From NCBI GenBank assembly GCA_022825005.1, contig JAJDYU010000069.1, forward strand, positions 124,001 to 188,000: a stretch of 64,000 bases of DNA. The letters are read 5' to 3'. The position numbers and the translations under genes were made by a program. This document shows positions 48,951 to 57,624 of the stretch, piece after piece. The number at the start of each line of letters is the position of its first letter. Position 1 is the first letter of the stretch. The notes under the pieces are model-generated. The model did not search any database. It saw only the letters and a program-made list of their open reading frames with translations, and had not been told where the DNA came from. This DNA is from Acidimicrobiia bacterium. GTDB lineage: Bacteria; Actinomycetota; Acidimicrobiia; Acidimicrobiales; Bin134.

Positions 48951-48998
48951 GGCGCGACGATACGGTATGGGCCCGACAGAAACAGAGGAGAAGCCTCC

Positions 48999-49784
48999 AT
49001 GGCCGATGATCGATACGGGGTTCGGGATGAAGAGGTGGAGATTGAGCGCACCCGCCTGGAGATGTTGGCCGAAGCCCGCGACCCCCGCACCCGCCGCGTC
49101 CTCGACCGCATCGGGGTGAGCTATGGCTGGAGGTGTTGGGAAGTGGGCGCCGGTGCGGGTTCGGTGTCAGCTTGGCTGGGCCGAAAGGTCGGGCCAGAGG
49201 GAGCGGTGTGGTCCACTGATTTGGATCTCCAGTTCCACCGGCCGGTGCTTCCCAACGTGGTGGTAGAGCAGCACGACGTGGCCAAAGACCCCGCGCCCCG
49301 GGCAGCCTTTGATCTCGTCCACACCCGCGCGGTGCTCCAGCATGTGCCAGAACGAGATCAAGTGATCGAAACACTGTGGGCGGCGGTGGTGCCCGGCGGC
49401 TGGCTGGTGGTGGAGGACGGCGCCTTTCAGGCGTTCAGCGAACAGCCCCTGCCCGAGCCCTACGCCACCGTCCACCGCGCCATGGCCACCGGGGCCACCG
49501 CCGAGTGGCGCGATCCCAACTTCGGAGTGCGCCTGCCGGAGCGGTTTCGCGATCTGGGCGCCGAAGACATCGACATCACCGGAGAGGTCTGGGCCATGCG
49601 CTCTGGAGAGCCGGGCGGGGAGTGGTGGTTCCTCGCCATGGAGCGGGCCATTCCCCGCATTGTGCAGGCTGGCCTGGTGACCGCCGAAGAAGGCCAGACA
49701 GCCCTGGCTCAGGTTCGGGCGCCCGGATTTGTCATGATGAGTTCTCTGTCGATCGCAGTATGGGGCCGAAAGCCCGCCAAATAA
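48999..49784 (+). CDS. SAM-dependent class I methyltransferase
   Basis: The 261-residue protein, starting at ATG 48999, has motif I CWEVGAGAGSVSAWLG (48-63), the acidic strand VWSTDLD and the DLVHTRAVLQHVPERDQVIE motif. It follows an RBS-like AGGAG. It lies 18 nt before the first P450 on the same strand, so the two are probably co-transcribed. The substrate is unknown. Confidence 0.88.
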   Translation: MADDRYGVRDEEVEIERTRLEMLAEARDPRTRRVLDRIGVSYGWRCWEVGAGAGSVSAWLGRKVGPEGAVWSTDLDLQFHRPVLPNVVVEQHDVAKDPAPRAAFDLVHTRAVLQHVPERDQVIETLWAAVVPGGWLVVEDGAFQAFSEQPLPEPYATVHRAMATGATAEWRDPNFGVRLPERFRDLGAEDIDITGEVWAMRSGEPGGEWWFLAMERAIPRIVQAGLVTAEEGQTALAQVRAPGFVMMSSLSIAVWGRKPAK

Positions 49785-49802
49785 GGAACTCAGGAGGCTG
49801 AG

Positions 49803-51023
49803 ATGGAGAATCTGGAACTTTGGAATCCCTCGACATTCAAGAACGGTTTCCCCCACGATTACTTCCGCCACAAGCGCGACAACGATCCGGTGTTCTGGAG
49901 CGAACACCCGGTATGGGACGGCTACTGGAACGTCACTCGCCACGCCGACGTGCAGCGGGTATCACGCGATTCAGATTGCTTCAAGAGCCAGCCCAACCCC
50001 TTCCTGGCCGGCGACCAGCCGCCCGCGGTTGACGACGGTTCCAACTCGCAAATGCTCATCAGCCTCGATCCGCCCGATCACACCAAGATGCGCAAGCTGG
50101 TCAATCGGGGGTTCACGCCTCGCCGGGTGCGCGATTTGGAGGAGAGGATCCAGTCGCAGGTCGACCGTTTGATCGACCAGGTGGCCGACAAGGCCGGCTG
50201 TGAGATGGTCAGCGAGATCGCGGTGGAGCTGCCCTTGCAGGTGATCGCCGACTTGGTGGGCGTGCCCGAAGAAGACCGCCACCAGATCTTCCACTGGACC
50301 GAGATCACGTTCGGCTTCGACGAGAAGTACACCACCGAGGAGATGATGGACGCCGGGGCGCAGATGTTCGCCTACGCCGACCAGATGTGCGAGATCCGCA
50401 AGAAAGAGCCCCACGACGATCTCATCAGCGTGCTGATGGAGGCCGAGATCGACGGGGAGTCGCTCGACCAGATGCAGATCGACGTGTTCTTCATGCTCCT
50501 CCAAAACGCCGGCTCCGAGACCACCCGCAACCTCATCACCACCGGCACGCTGGAGCTCATCCGCAACCCAAACCAGATGCAGATCCTCAAAGACGACCCG
50601 TCGCTCATCCCCAACGCCGTGGAGGAGCTGTTGCGCTACACCACGCCGGTGATGCAGTTCGTGCGCCGGCCCACCCACGACACCGTGGTGGGGGATCAGG
50701 AGATCAAGGCTGGCGATCCGGTGGTGATCTGGTACTCCTCGGCCAACCGGGACGAGCGGGCCTTCGAAAATCCCGACACTCTGGACGTGACCCGCGACGC
50801 CAGCCAGCACGTGGCCTTCGGCGCCGGCGGACCCCACTTCTGCCTGGGGGCGTCGCTGGCCCGATTGGAGGCCAAGATGATGTTCGAGGCCATCATCGGC
50901 CGCTTTGAGGGTCTGGAGCTAGGGGTGGAAGACCCCCGGACCCTGCGTCGCCTGCACTCCAGCCTGGTCGACGGCTATGTGGAGATGCCGCTGCGCTGGG
51001 ATGGGGTCAAACCTGCCGCCTGA
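49803..51023 (+). CDS. cytochrome P450 (class I, soluble)
   Basis: The 406-residue P450 has the oxygen-binding I-helix QNAGSETTRN, the EELLR (ExxR) motif, and the heme-Cys loop FGAGGPHFCLGASLARLE. The sequence around FWSEHPVWDGYWNVTRHADVQRVS resembles sterol-oxidising CYP125/CYP142-type P450s; substrate and redox partner are not visible. An AGGAGG-like RBS precedes ATG 49803. Confidence 0.93.
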   Translation: MENLELWNPSTFKNGFPHDYFRHKRDNDPVFWSEHPVWDGYWNVTRHADVQRVSRDSDCFKSQPNPFLAGDQPPAVDDGSNSQMLISLDPPDHTKMRKLVNRGFTPRRVRDLEERIQSQVDRLIDQVADKAGCEMVSEIAVELPLQVIADLVGVPEEDRHQIFHWTEITFGFDEKYTTEEMMDAGAQMFAYADQMCEIRKKEPHDDLISVLMEAEIDGESLDQMQIDVFFMLLQNAGSETTRNLITTGTLELIRNPNQMQILKDDPSLIPNAVEELLRYTTPVMQFVRRPTHDTVVGDQEIKAGDPVVIWYSSANRDERAFENPDTLDVTRDASQHVAFGAGGPHFCLGASLARLEAKMMFEAIIGRFEGLELGVEDPRTLRRLHSSLVDGYVEMPLRWDGVKPAA

Positions 51024-51047
51024 GGGTCATCTTGATCTCCGAACTTT

Positions 51048-51066
51048 GTTTGTTAGGCTAACTTGA
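51048..51066 (+). promoter_or_regulatory. DtxR/IdeR-type iron box
   Basis: The core TTAGGCTAAC (51053-51062) is identical to the central ten bases of the IdeR/DtxR consensus TTAGGTTAGGCTAACCTAA; flanking positions are only partly matched. It lies 36 nt upstream of the binding-protein ATG, where an iron-loaded repressor could block transcription. Confidence 0.78.
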
Positions 51067-51101
51067 CAACTTAGGCTCACCGATCCTAGGGTTCCGCGCC
51101 C

Positions 51102-52130
51102 ATGAGCAAGATTTCTCGTTCTGGGCTAGCTGCTGTGCTCCTTGTAGTGGCCATGCTGGCCAGTTCCTGCGGTGGTGACGACGAGAGAGTCGTCACCGTG
51201 TACTCCGGCCGAAGCGAAAACCTGATGATGCCGCTGTTTGACGAGTTCGAGCGCCAAAGCGGCATTACCGTTCAGGTTCGCTGGGGCTCCTCCACCGACC
51301 TGGCCCTGCTCGTTGCCGAGGAGGCAGAGCAGACCCAAGCCGACGTGTTCATCTCCCGGTCACCGGGTCCGGTGGGCTTTCTGGATGCCAAGGGCCTGCT
51401 TGCCACAATGGACTCCAGCGTTCTCGACCTAGTGGCTGCCGAGCACCGGGGGACCAAAGGCACCTGGATCGGGTTCTCCGGGCGCAAGCGGGTGCTGGTC
51501 CACAATCTCGATAACGTGCCGCCATCCGAGTTGCCCGACTCGGTGTTCGAGCTCACCGTCCCCAAGTGGCGGGGCCGGGTGGCTATCCCGGCCACCAACG
51601 GCTCGTTCGTGGACTGGTTCACCGTGTTCCGCGATCAATACGGCAACGACGTCGCCACCCAGTGGCTCGACGACATGGTGGCCAACGACGCCCGCAATTA
51701 CCCCAACAATGTTTCCATTGTGGACGCCGCCGCCCGGGGCGAGATCGATGTGGGCCTGGTGAACCACTATTACAACCACCGGATGGCGTCAGACGCGGAG
51801 GCCGCCGGCCGCGAGCATCGAGCGGCCAACTATGACCTGTCCGATGAGGACATCGGATCACTGCTCATCATCACCGCCGCCACCATGACCGCCAACGCTG
51901 ATGACCGCGAAGCAGCCCAAGAGCTCATTGCCTACTTGCTCTCCCCGTCGGCCCAGCGCTACTTCACCAACAGCACTTACGAATACCCCCTAGCCGGCGG
52001 CATCGAGCCCAACCCCGCCCTACCTCCCCTCTCCGCTCTGTCCATCGGCTCCGTAGATTTCGACGCCCTAGGCGGCGGCTTCGAAACCACCGAAGAAATA
52101 ATCCAATCCAGCGGAATATTGAGTCAGTAA
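51102..52130 (+). CDS. iron-type extracellular solute-binding lipoprotein
   Basis: The 342-residue lipoprotein has the signal and lipobox LASSCGG (about 20-26). It has the Fbp/FutA-type fold (VTVYSGRSENLMMPLFDEFERQSGI, NYPNNVSIVDAAARGEIDVGLVNHYYNHR), with the paired tyrosines used by these ferric-binding proteins. It stands without permease or ATPase genes in the window and is preceded by an iron box, which supports iron binding as its job. The alternative is binding another oxyanion-complexed metal. Confidence 0.88.
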   Translation: MSKISRSGLAAVLLVVAMLASSCGGDDERVVTVYSGRSENLMMPLFDEFERQSGITVQVRWGSSTDLALLVAEEAEQTQADVFISRSPGPVGFLDAKGLLATMDSSVLDLVAAEHRGTKGTWIGFSGRKRVLVHNLDNVPPSELPDSVFELTVPKWRGRVAIPATNGSFVDWFTVFRDQYGNDVATQWLDDMVANDARNYPNNVSIVDAAARGEIDVGLVNHYYNHRMASDAEAAGREHRAANYDLSDEDIGSLLIITAATMTANADDREAAQELIAYLLSPSAQRYFTNSTYEYPLAGGIEPNPALPPLSALSIGSVDFDALGGGFETTEEIIQSSGILSQ

Positions 52131-52189
52131 CTCCCCCTCCCCCTCTCCCTTCTTCTGGTAGCCCCCAACGGCTGGATGGTTCAACGGTA

Positions 52190-52271
52190 GGTGGGCGGTG
52201 GGTGGCGCCGCAGGCGGACCTGGCTGCTCCGCCAGCCAGGCCGCCGTAGGTGACAGGACCCGCCGACCACC
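52190..52271. repeat. 82-nt structured repeat, copy B
   Basis: The layout and length are the same as copy A (4034-4115). The outer arms, 52190-52203 with 52258-52271, pair through most positions, with base changes relative to copy A that keep pairing or wobble. The inner GGCGGACCTGGC / GCCAGGCCGCC stem is unchanged, but the apical loop differs. It sits between the iron-binding lipoprotein and a P450 gene, whose transcription runs opposite to that around copy A. Confidence 0.8.
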
Positions 52272-52369
52272 GGTTGCAAGTAGCGATATACCCGCCGCCC
52301 GCCACCCACCGATAACGACATTCTCGCTGCGCTGTGGATCAAGCATCCCCAACGATCTAACGTCTTAGC

Positions 52370-53623
52370 GTGGACGTCGACCCCCTGGATCTCATCTCCC
52401 CCAAGCGCTACGGCGAAAACGGCCAGCCTCACGAACTGCTGGCCTGGATGCGCCAGAACTCCCCGGTGCACTGGTGCGAACCCGACGGCTACCAGAACTT
52501 CTGGGCCGTCACCCGCCACGCCGACATCATCGAAGTATCCATGCAGCCCGAGCTGTTCAGCAACGAAGCCGACAGCATCACCGTGCGCACCCACCAGCAG
52601 GTGGCCGACTTGGAGGAGCACGGCAGCATAATCGGCGACATGCGGACCATCATCAGCATGGACCCGCCCGACCATCGGCTCTACCGCAAAGTGGCCAGCG
52701 GCTTCTTCACCCCTCGGGGCATCGGCCAGCTCGACCAGATCGTGAACGACAGCGCCAAGGCCCTGCTCGACAGCCTGGGTGACGAGGGCGAGTGCGATTT
52801 CGTGGACATAATCGCCCAGCGCCACCCGCTGCGGGTGTTGGCCACCATCTTGGGCATCGACCGAGAAGACGAGGAGCGCCTGTTGGTGCTCACCCAGCAG
52901 CTTCTGTCGGGCGACGATCCCGACTACCAGCGTGAGGCCGAATCCCGCTATCAGGCCAGCGCCGAAGTGGGCATGGAGTTCTACGCCATGTTCGACCGCA
53001 TCATCAAGGATCGCCGGGCCAACCCCCAAGACGATCTGGCCACCATGCTGGCCAACGCCCATCTGCCCACGGGAGAGGCCCTACCCGAGATCGAGACCTT
53101 TGGCTACTACCTCATCGTGTTCACCGCCGGCCACGACACCACCCGCAATGGCCTGTCGGGCGCGCTGGAGGCGTTCTTGGCCAATCCCGACCAGCTTCAG
53201 CGGTTGAAGGAGAACCCGGAGATGGTCAAAGACGCGGTGGAGGAAGTGATCCGGTGGTCCACCCCGGTGAACTATATGAAGCGCACCGCCATGGCCGACG
53301 CCACCGTGGCCGGTCAGCCGGTTAAAGAGGGCGACTTCGTGGTGTTCTTCTACGCCTCGGGGAATCGGGATGAGACGGTGTTCGACCGTCCCCACGACTT
53401 CGACATCGGCCGCCACCCCAACCGCCACCTGGGCTTCGGCTGGGCCGAGCACTATTGCCTGGGAGCGCATCTGGCTCGAGCCAGCACCCAAGCGCTCATC
53501 AAGCAACTGGCCGAGCGGGTGATCGAAATCGAGCCTGCCGGGCCCATCGTCCGCACCGAGTCCAACCTCATCGTCGGGGCCAAGCAGCTGCCGGTTCGCT
53601 ACAAGCTCCGTCCCGCGGCCTGA
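52370..53623 (+). CDS. cytochrome P450 (second)
   Basis: The 417-residue P450 has the I-helix FTAGHDTTRN, EEVIRW, and the heme loop GFGWAEHYCLGAHLAR. The first codon is a GTG-type start. It is related to but distinct from the P450 at 49803. It lies 43 nt before the BVMO gene. A role in oxidising a steroid-, terpene- or alkyl-type substrate is inference. Confidence 0.92.
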   Translation: MDVDPLDLISPKRYGENGQPHELLAWMRQNSPVHWCEPDGYQNFWAVTRHADIIEVSMQPELFSNEADSITVRTHQQVADLEEHGSIIGDMRTIISMDPPDHRLYRKVASGFFTPRGIGQLDQIVNDSAKALLDSLGDEGECDFVDIIAQRHPLRVLATILGIDREDEERLLVLTQQLLSGDDPDYQREAESRYQASAEVGMEFYAMFDRIIKDRRANPQDDLATMLANAHLPTGEALPEIETFGYYLIVFTAGHDTTRNGLSGALEAFLANPDQLQRLKENPEMVKDAVEEVIRWSTPVNYMKRTAMADATVAGQPVKEGDFVVFFYASGNRDETVFDRPHDFDIGRHPNRHLGFGWAEHYCLGAHLARASTQALIKQLAERVIEIEPAGPIVRTESNLIVGAKQLPVRYKLRPAA

Positions 53624-53666
53624 GCCCCAGCGCTGAGCGCCAACCAAACCCACAACTGAAACCACC

Positions 53667-55331
53667 ATGAGCACCAACGACCAAAACCCTGTCCACTACG
53701 ACGCCGTGGTCATCGGCGCCGGTTTTGCCGGCATCTACATGCTGTACAAGCTCCGCCAATTGGGGCTGACCGCCAAGGCCTACGAAACCGGCGACGATGT
53801 GGGCGGCACCTGGTATTGGAACCGCTATCCCGGCGCCCGCTGCGACGTGGAGAGCCTGGAGTACTGCTACAGCTTCGACCCCGAACTGGAGCAGGAGTGG
53901 GAGTGGACCGAGCGATATCCGGGCCAGCCCGAGATCCTCCGCTACGCCCAGCACGTGGCCGAGCGCTACGACCTGTATCGGGACATCCAGTTCAACACCA
54001 AGGTCACCAAGGCGGCCTTCGACGACGACACCGGCCGCTGGCACGTCAGCAGCGCTCCCGCGGTAGACCACATCGACCACAACCATGCTCCCGCTGGTCC
54101 CGACGCCGATCTGGTTACCGCCGAGTACCTCATAACCGCGGTGGGCTGTCTGTCGTCCTCCAATGTCCCCGATGTCGAGGGCATCGACACCTTCGAGGGC
54201 GAGCTGTGCCACACCGGCCGCTACCCCAAGGAGGGCATCGATTTCGCCGGCAAGCGGGTCGGCGTGATCGGCACCGGCTCCTCGGGCATCCAGGCCATTC
54301 CAGTGATCGCCGAGACCGCCGAGCACCTCACCGTGTTCCAGCGCACCCCGCAATACGCCATACCAGCTCGCAATCACCCCCTCGACCCGGCCGAGCAGGC
54401 CGAGGTCAAAGCCGACTACCGCAAGCTCCGGGAGCAGAACAAAACCCAGCACGGCGCCCTCGGCGCCCGGTTCGACTGGAACGAGGGCTCGGTGCTCGAC
54501 GTCGAGGTGGAGGAGGCGTTCAAGGAGTTCGACGCCCGCTGGGAGATCGGCGGCTTCGCCTTCCTCGGCGCCTACTCCGACATAGCCCGCACCCCCGAGG
54601 CCAACCACGTGGCCGCCGACTTCGTGAAGGACAAGATCCGCGAGACGGTGACCGACCCCGAGGTGGCCGAGCGGCTCATCCCCAGCACCTACATCGGCTG
54701 CAAGCGGCTGGTGCTCGACACCGACTACTTCATCACCTACAACCGAGAAAACGTCACCCTGGTGGACATCAGCGAGAACACCATCACCGAGATCACCCCC
54801 GATGGCCTGCGCACCGTCGACGGCACCTCATACGACCTCGATGTGATCGTGTTCGCCACCGGATACGACGCCATGACCGGCTCGCTGCTCCGCATCGACA
54901 TCCGAGGCCGCGAGGGACTCCCTCTGGCCGAGCAGTGGTACGCCGGGCCCCGCACCTACTTGGGCCTGGGCGTGCCGGGGTTCCCCAACATGTTCACCAT
55001 CACCGGTCCGGGCAGCCCCTCGGTGCTGGCCAACATGATCGTGTGCATCGAGCAGCACGTCGACTGGATCGGCGACTGCATCGACCACATGCGGGCCAAC
55101 GGCCACCGCCACATCGAGGCCACCGAGGAGGCCACCGAAGCCTGGGTGGACCATGTGAACCTGGTGGCCAGCTACACGCTGTATCCCACCTGCAACTCCT
55201 GGTACCTGGGGGCCAACATCCCCGGAAAGACCCGGGTGTTCATGCCCCTGCCCGGCTTCCCCGACTATGCCCAGAAGTGCGACGAGGTGGCCGCCGCCGG
55301 CTACGAGGGGTTTGCGCTAATCCAGTCGTAG
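53667..55331 (+). CDS. FAD-dependent Baeyer-Villiger-type monooxygenase
   Basis: The 554-residue class B flavoprotein monooxygenase has the FAD motif VVIGAGFAGIYML (about 13-25), the GTWYWNRYPGARCD segment, the BVMO fingerprint FEGELCHTGRYP, and the NADPH motif GVIGTGSSGIQAI. It is expected to convert a ketone to an ester or lactone using NADPH and oxygen. Its position between a P450 and sulfatases suggests an oxidative degradation route; the substrate is unknown. Confidence 0.93.
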   Translation: MSTNDQNPVHYDAVVIGAGFAGIYMLYKLRQLGLTAKAYETGDDVGGTWYWNRYPGARCDVESLEYCYSFDPELEQEWEWTERYPGQPEILRYAQHVAERYDLYRDIQFNTKVTKAAFDDDTGRWHVSSAPAVDHIDHNHAPAGPDADLVTAEYLITAVGCLSSSNVPDVEGIDTFEGELCHTGRYPKEGIDFAGKRVGVIGTGSSGIQAIPVIAETAEHLTVFQRTPQYAIPARNHPLDPAEQAEVKADYRKLREQNKTQHGALGARFDWNEGSVLDVEVEEAFKEFDARWEIGGFAFLGAYSDIARTPEANHVAADFVKDKIRETVTDPEVAERLIPSTYIGCKRLVLDTDYFITYNRENVTLVDISENTITEITPDGLRTVDGTSYDLDVIVFATGYDAMTGSLLRIDIRGREGLPLAEQWYAGPRTYLGLGVPGFPNMFTITGPGSPSVLANMIVCIEQHVDWIGDCIDHMRANGHRHIEATEEATEAWVDHVNLVASYTLYPTCNSWYLGANIPGKTRVFMPLPGFPDYAQKCDEVAAAGYEGFALIQS

Positions 55332-55353
55332 CCAACGCCTATTTTCTGACCCT

Positions 55354-57624
55354 ATGACGGAATACCGCATCGGTCTCACCCTGGCCGAGTCCACGTCACC
55401 GCCGGTGCCCCGGCCGTACGATCCCGATGCCCCCAACGTGCTGGTGATCGTGCTGGACGATCTGGGATTCGCCCAGCTGGGGTGCTACGGGTCCGACATC
55501 GACACCCCCAACCTCGACCGCTTGGCGGCCCGGGGTCTGCGGTTCACCAACTTCCACACCACCGCGATTTGCTCTCCCACCCGGGCCTGCCTGCTCACCG
55601 GGCGCAATCACCACCGGGTGGGGGTGGGGATGCTCACCGACTTGCCCATCAACTTCCCCGGCTACAACGGCCAGATCCCCGACTCGGCCGGAACCCTGGC
55701 CCAATACCTGGGCGCCGAGGGCTGGGCCACCTACGCGGTGGGCAAGTGGCACCTCACTCCCCGCGACCAGCGAGCCGCCGGGCCGTACCACACCTGGCCA
55801 ACCGGAGTGGGGTTCGACCACTACTACGGATTCCTCAACGGGCAGACCAACCAGTGGACGCCCCAGCTCATCCGGGATCAGACCTACATCGAGCCTCCGG
55901 CCGGCCCTGAGGACGGATATCACGTCGATGCCGATCTCGCCGATCAGGCCATCGACTACCTCCGGGAGCTGCGATTGGCCGACCCCGATCGGCCGTTTTT
56001 GATGTGGTACGCCACCGGGACCCCCCATGCTCCCCATCAGGCGCCTCCGGAGTGGATCGATCGCTACGCCGGGCAGTTCGACCGGGGGTGGGACGTGTGG
56101 AGAGAGGAAGTGCTGGCCCGCCAGAAGGAGATGGGAGTCATCGCTGGCGATGTGAATTTGTCGGAGCGGCCCGAGTGGGTCGAGTCCTGGGATGAGGTGG
56201 ACCCCGACCGCCGGCGGCTGTATGCCCGCATGATGGAGGTGTACGCCGGGTTCTTGACCCACTTCGACCACCACATCGGCCGATTGCTCGACTACTTGGA
56301 GTCGACCGGCGAGGCCGACAACACCGTGGTGGCGTTGATCTCCGACAACGGCGGCTCAGCCGAAGGGGGACCCCACGGCACCTGGAACCAGCTCCGCCAT
56401 GTCATCAGTGACGATGAAGACGACGTAGAACTGGAGATGTCCCACTACGACGACCTGGGAGGGTTCCGCTCCTGTGGGCACTACCCGTGGGGGTGGGCGC
56501 TGGCCGGAAACACCCCCTTCCGGCGGTGGAAGAAATACACCTTCGAGGGTGGCGTGCGCGACCCTCTGATCTTGACTTGGCCGGCCGGGATCGCGGCGCA
56601 GGGCGAATTGCGCCATCAGTACAGTCACGTGACCGACGTGATGCCCACGATTTTGGACCTGGCCGGGGTGCAGCCCCCGTCCGAATTCGGCGGGGTGGAG
56701 CAGATGTCGTTCGACGGCGTCAGCATGCGCCCGATTGTGTTGGACGACGATCCCGGCGCCGCCCGCACCAGCCAGTACTACGAGTGCTGGGGCAGCCGGG
56801 CCATGTATCACCAGGGTTGGAAGGCAGTAACCAACCACGTCAACCAGCTCACCGCCGCCGACCGGGACGCCATCGTCGGCAGCCTCGATTTCGCTGAAGA
56901 CGAGTGGGAGCTGTTCGACACCGTGGCCGACCCCACCGAGTCGCACAACCTGGCCGACACCCATCCCGAGAAGCTGGCCGAGATGATCGAGCTGTGGGAC
57001 GCCGAGGCCGATCGCAACGGGGTGCTGCCCCTTGACGACACTGCGGTCAACCGCATCGCCCACATGTATGTCCCTTGGATGTCGCTGCGGTCCCGCTACG
57101 ACCTGGTGCCGCGCGACAAAGTGCACGAAGCGGCTGGGCCATTGCAGTTCGGCGGCTACCGCGCCGTGGCCGCCTTCCCCGACGGCTTGCCTGAGAACGC
57201 TGAGGGCATCATCTGCGAGCAAGGCGACTGGGTCTCAGGCTGGGCTCTGTTCCTGGCCGACGGTGAGCTCCGCTGGGTGGCAGTGGTAAGCGGTCTGGAA
57301 TACCGAGCAACCGCGCCCGTTCCGACCGGAGCGCACTTTGTGGGTGCAGTGGTAGCGCCGACCGACGACGGCCTGTTCACGGTCACGCTCACCGCCGACG
57401 ATGCCGAGATCGGCCAAGGGGCCAAACCGGTACCCCTGCCCACAAACTGGGCGGCCGACGGAGCGTTCCTCCATGTGGGCTATGGCCGCCCCTTCCCGGT
57501 GTGCGACGACTACGAGCCGCCGTTCGAGGCGCCCGAGGCTCTGGCCTCGTTGGTCATCGAAACCGGCCAACCGCCCCCCTTTGACTTCGACGCCGAGATG
57601 GCCCGCGCCATGCGCCACCAATGA
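55354..57624 (+). CDS. type I sulfatase, paralogue 1
   Basis: The 756-residue alkaline-phosphatase-superfamily enzyme has the formylglycine motif CSPTRACLLTGR (Cys73), metal ligands LDDLGFAQ (35-36), KWHLTP, and ISDNGG. It has no signal peptide, so it should act in the cytosol. C73 needs the FGE (SumF1-type) activator, whose gene is not in this window. The C-terminal ~230 residues are a less-conserved domain shared by the three paralogues. It is coupled to paralogue 2 by ATGA at 57621-57624. Confidence 0.94.
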   Translation: MTEYRIGLTLAESTSPPVPRPYDPDAPNVLVIVLDDLGFAQLGCYGSDIDTPNLDRLAARGLRFTNFHTTAICSPTRACLLTGRNHHRVGVGMLTDLPINFPGYNGQIPDSAGTLAQYLGAEGWATYAVGKWHLTPRDQRAAGPYHTWPTGVGFDHYYGFLNGQTNQWTPQLIRDQTYIEPPAGPEDGYHVDADLADQAIDYLRELRLADPDRPFLMWYATGTPHAPHQAPPEWIDRYAGQFDRGWDVWREEVLARQKEMGVIAGDVNLSERPEWVESWDEVDPDRRRLYARMMEVYAGFLTHFDHHIGRLLDYLESTGEADNTVVALISDNGGSAEGGPHGTWNQLRHVISDDEDDVELEMSHYDDLGGFRSCGHYPWGWALAGNTPFRRWKKYTFEGGVRDPLILTWPAGIAAQGELRHQYSHVTDVMPTILDLAGVQPPSEFGGVEQMSFDGVSMRPIVLDDDPGAARTSQYYECWGSRAMYHQGWKAVTNHVNQLTAADRDAIVGSLDFAEDEWELFDTVADPTESHNLADTHPEKLAEMIELWDAEADRNGVLPLDDTAVNRIAHMYVPWMSLRSRYDLVPRDKVHEAAGPLQFGGYRAVAAFPDGLPENAEGIICEQGDWVSGWALFLADGELRWVAVVSGLEYRATAPVPTGAHFVGAVVAPTDDGLFTVTLTADDAEIGQGAKPVPLPTNWAADGAFLHVGYGRPFPVCDDYEPPFEAPEALASLVIETGQPPPFDFDAEMARAMRHQ

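Noticed and set aside
47863-49374. 503-aa minus-strand frame over the acyl-CoA dehydrogenase and methyltransferase
   Set aside because: Arg/Pro/Gly-rich frame-shifted translation of real genes with no homology pattern.
52131-52160. Pyrimidine-rich tract after the binding-protein gene as a terminator
   Set aside because: A C/T run without a preceding stable stem; low-complexity sequence only.
53816-55357. 513-aa plus-strand frame inside the BVMO gene
   Set aside because: Same-strand shadow in another frame, of low-complexity Arg/His-rich composition.
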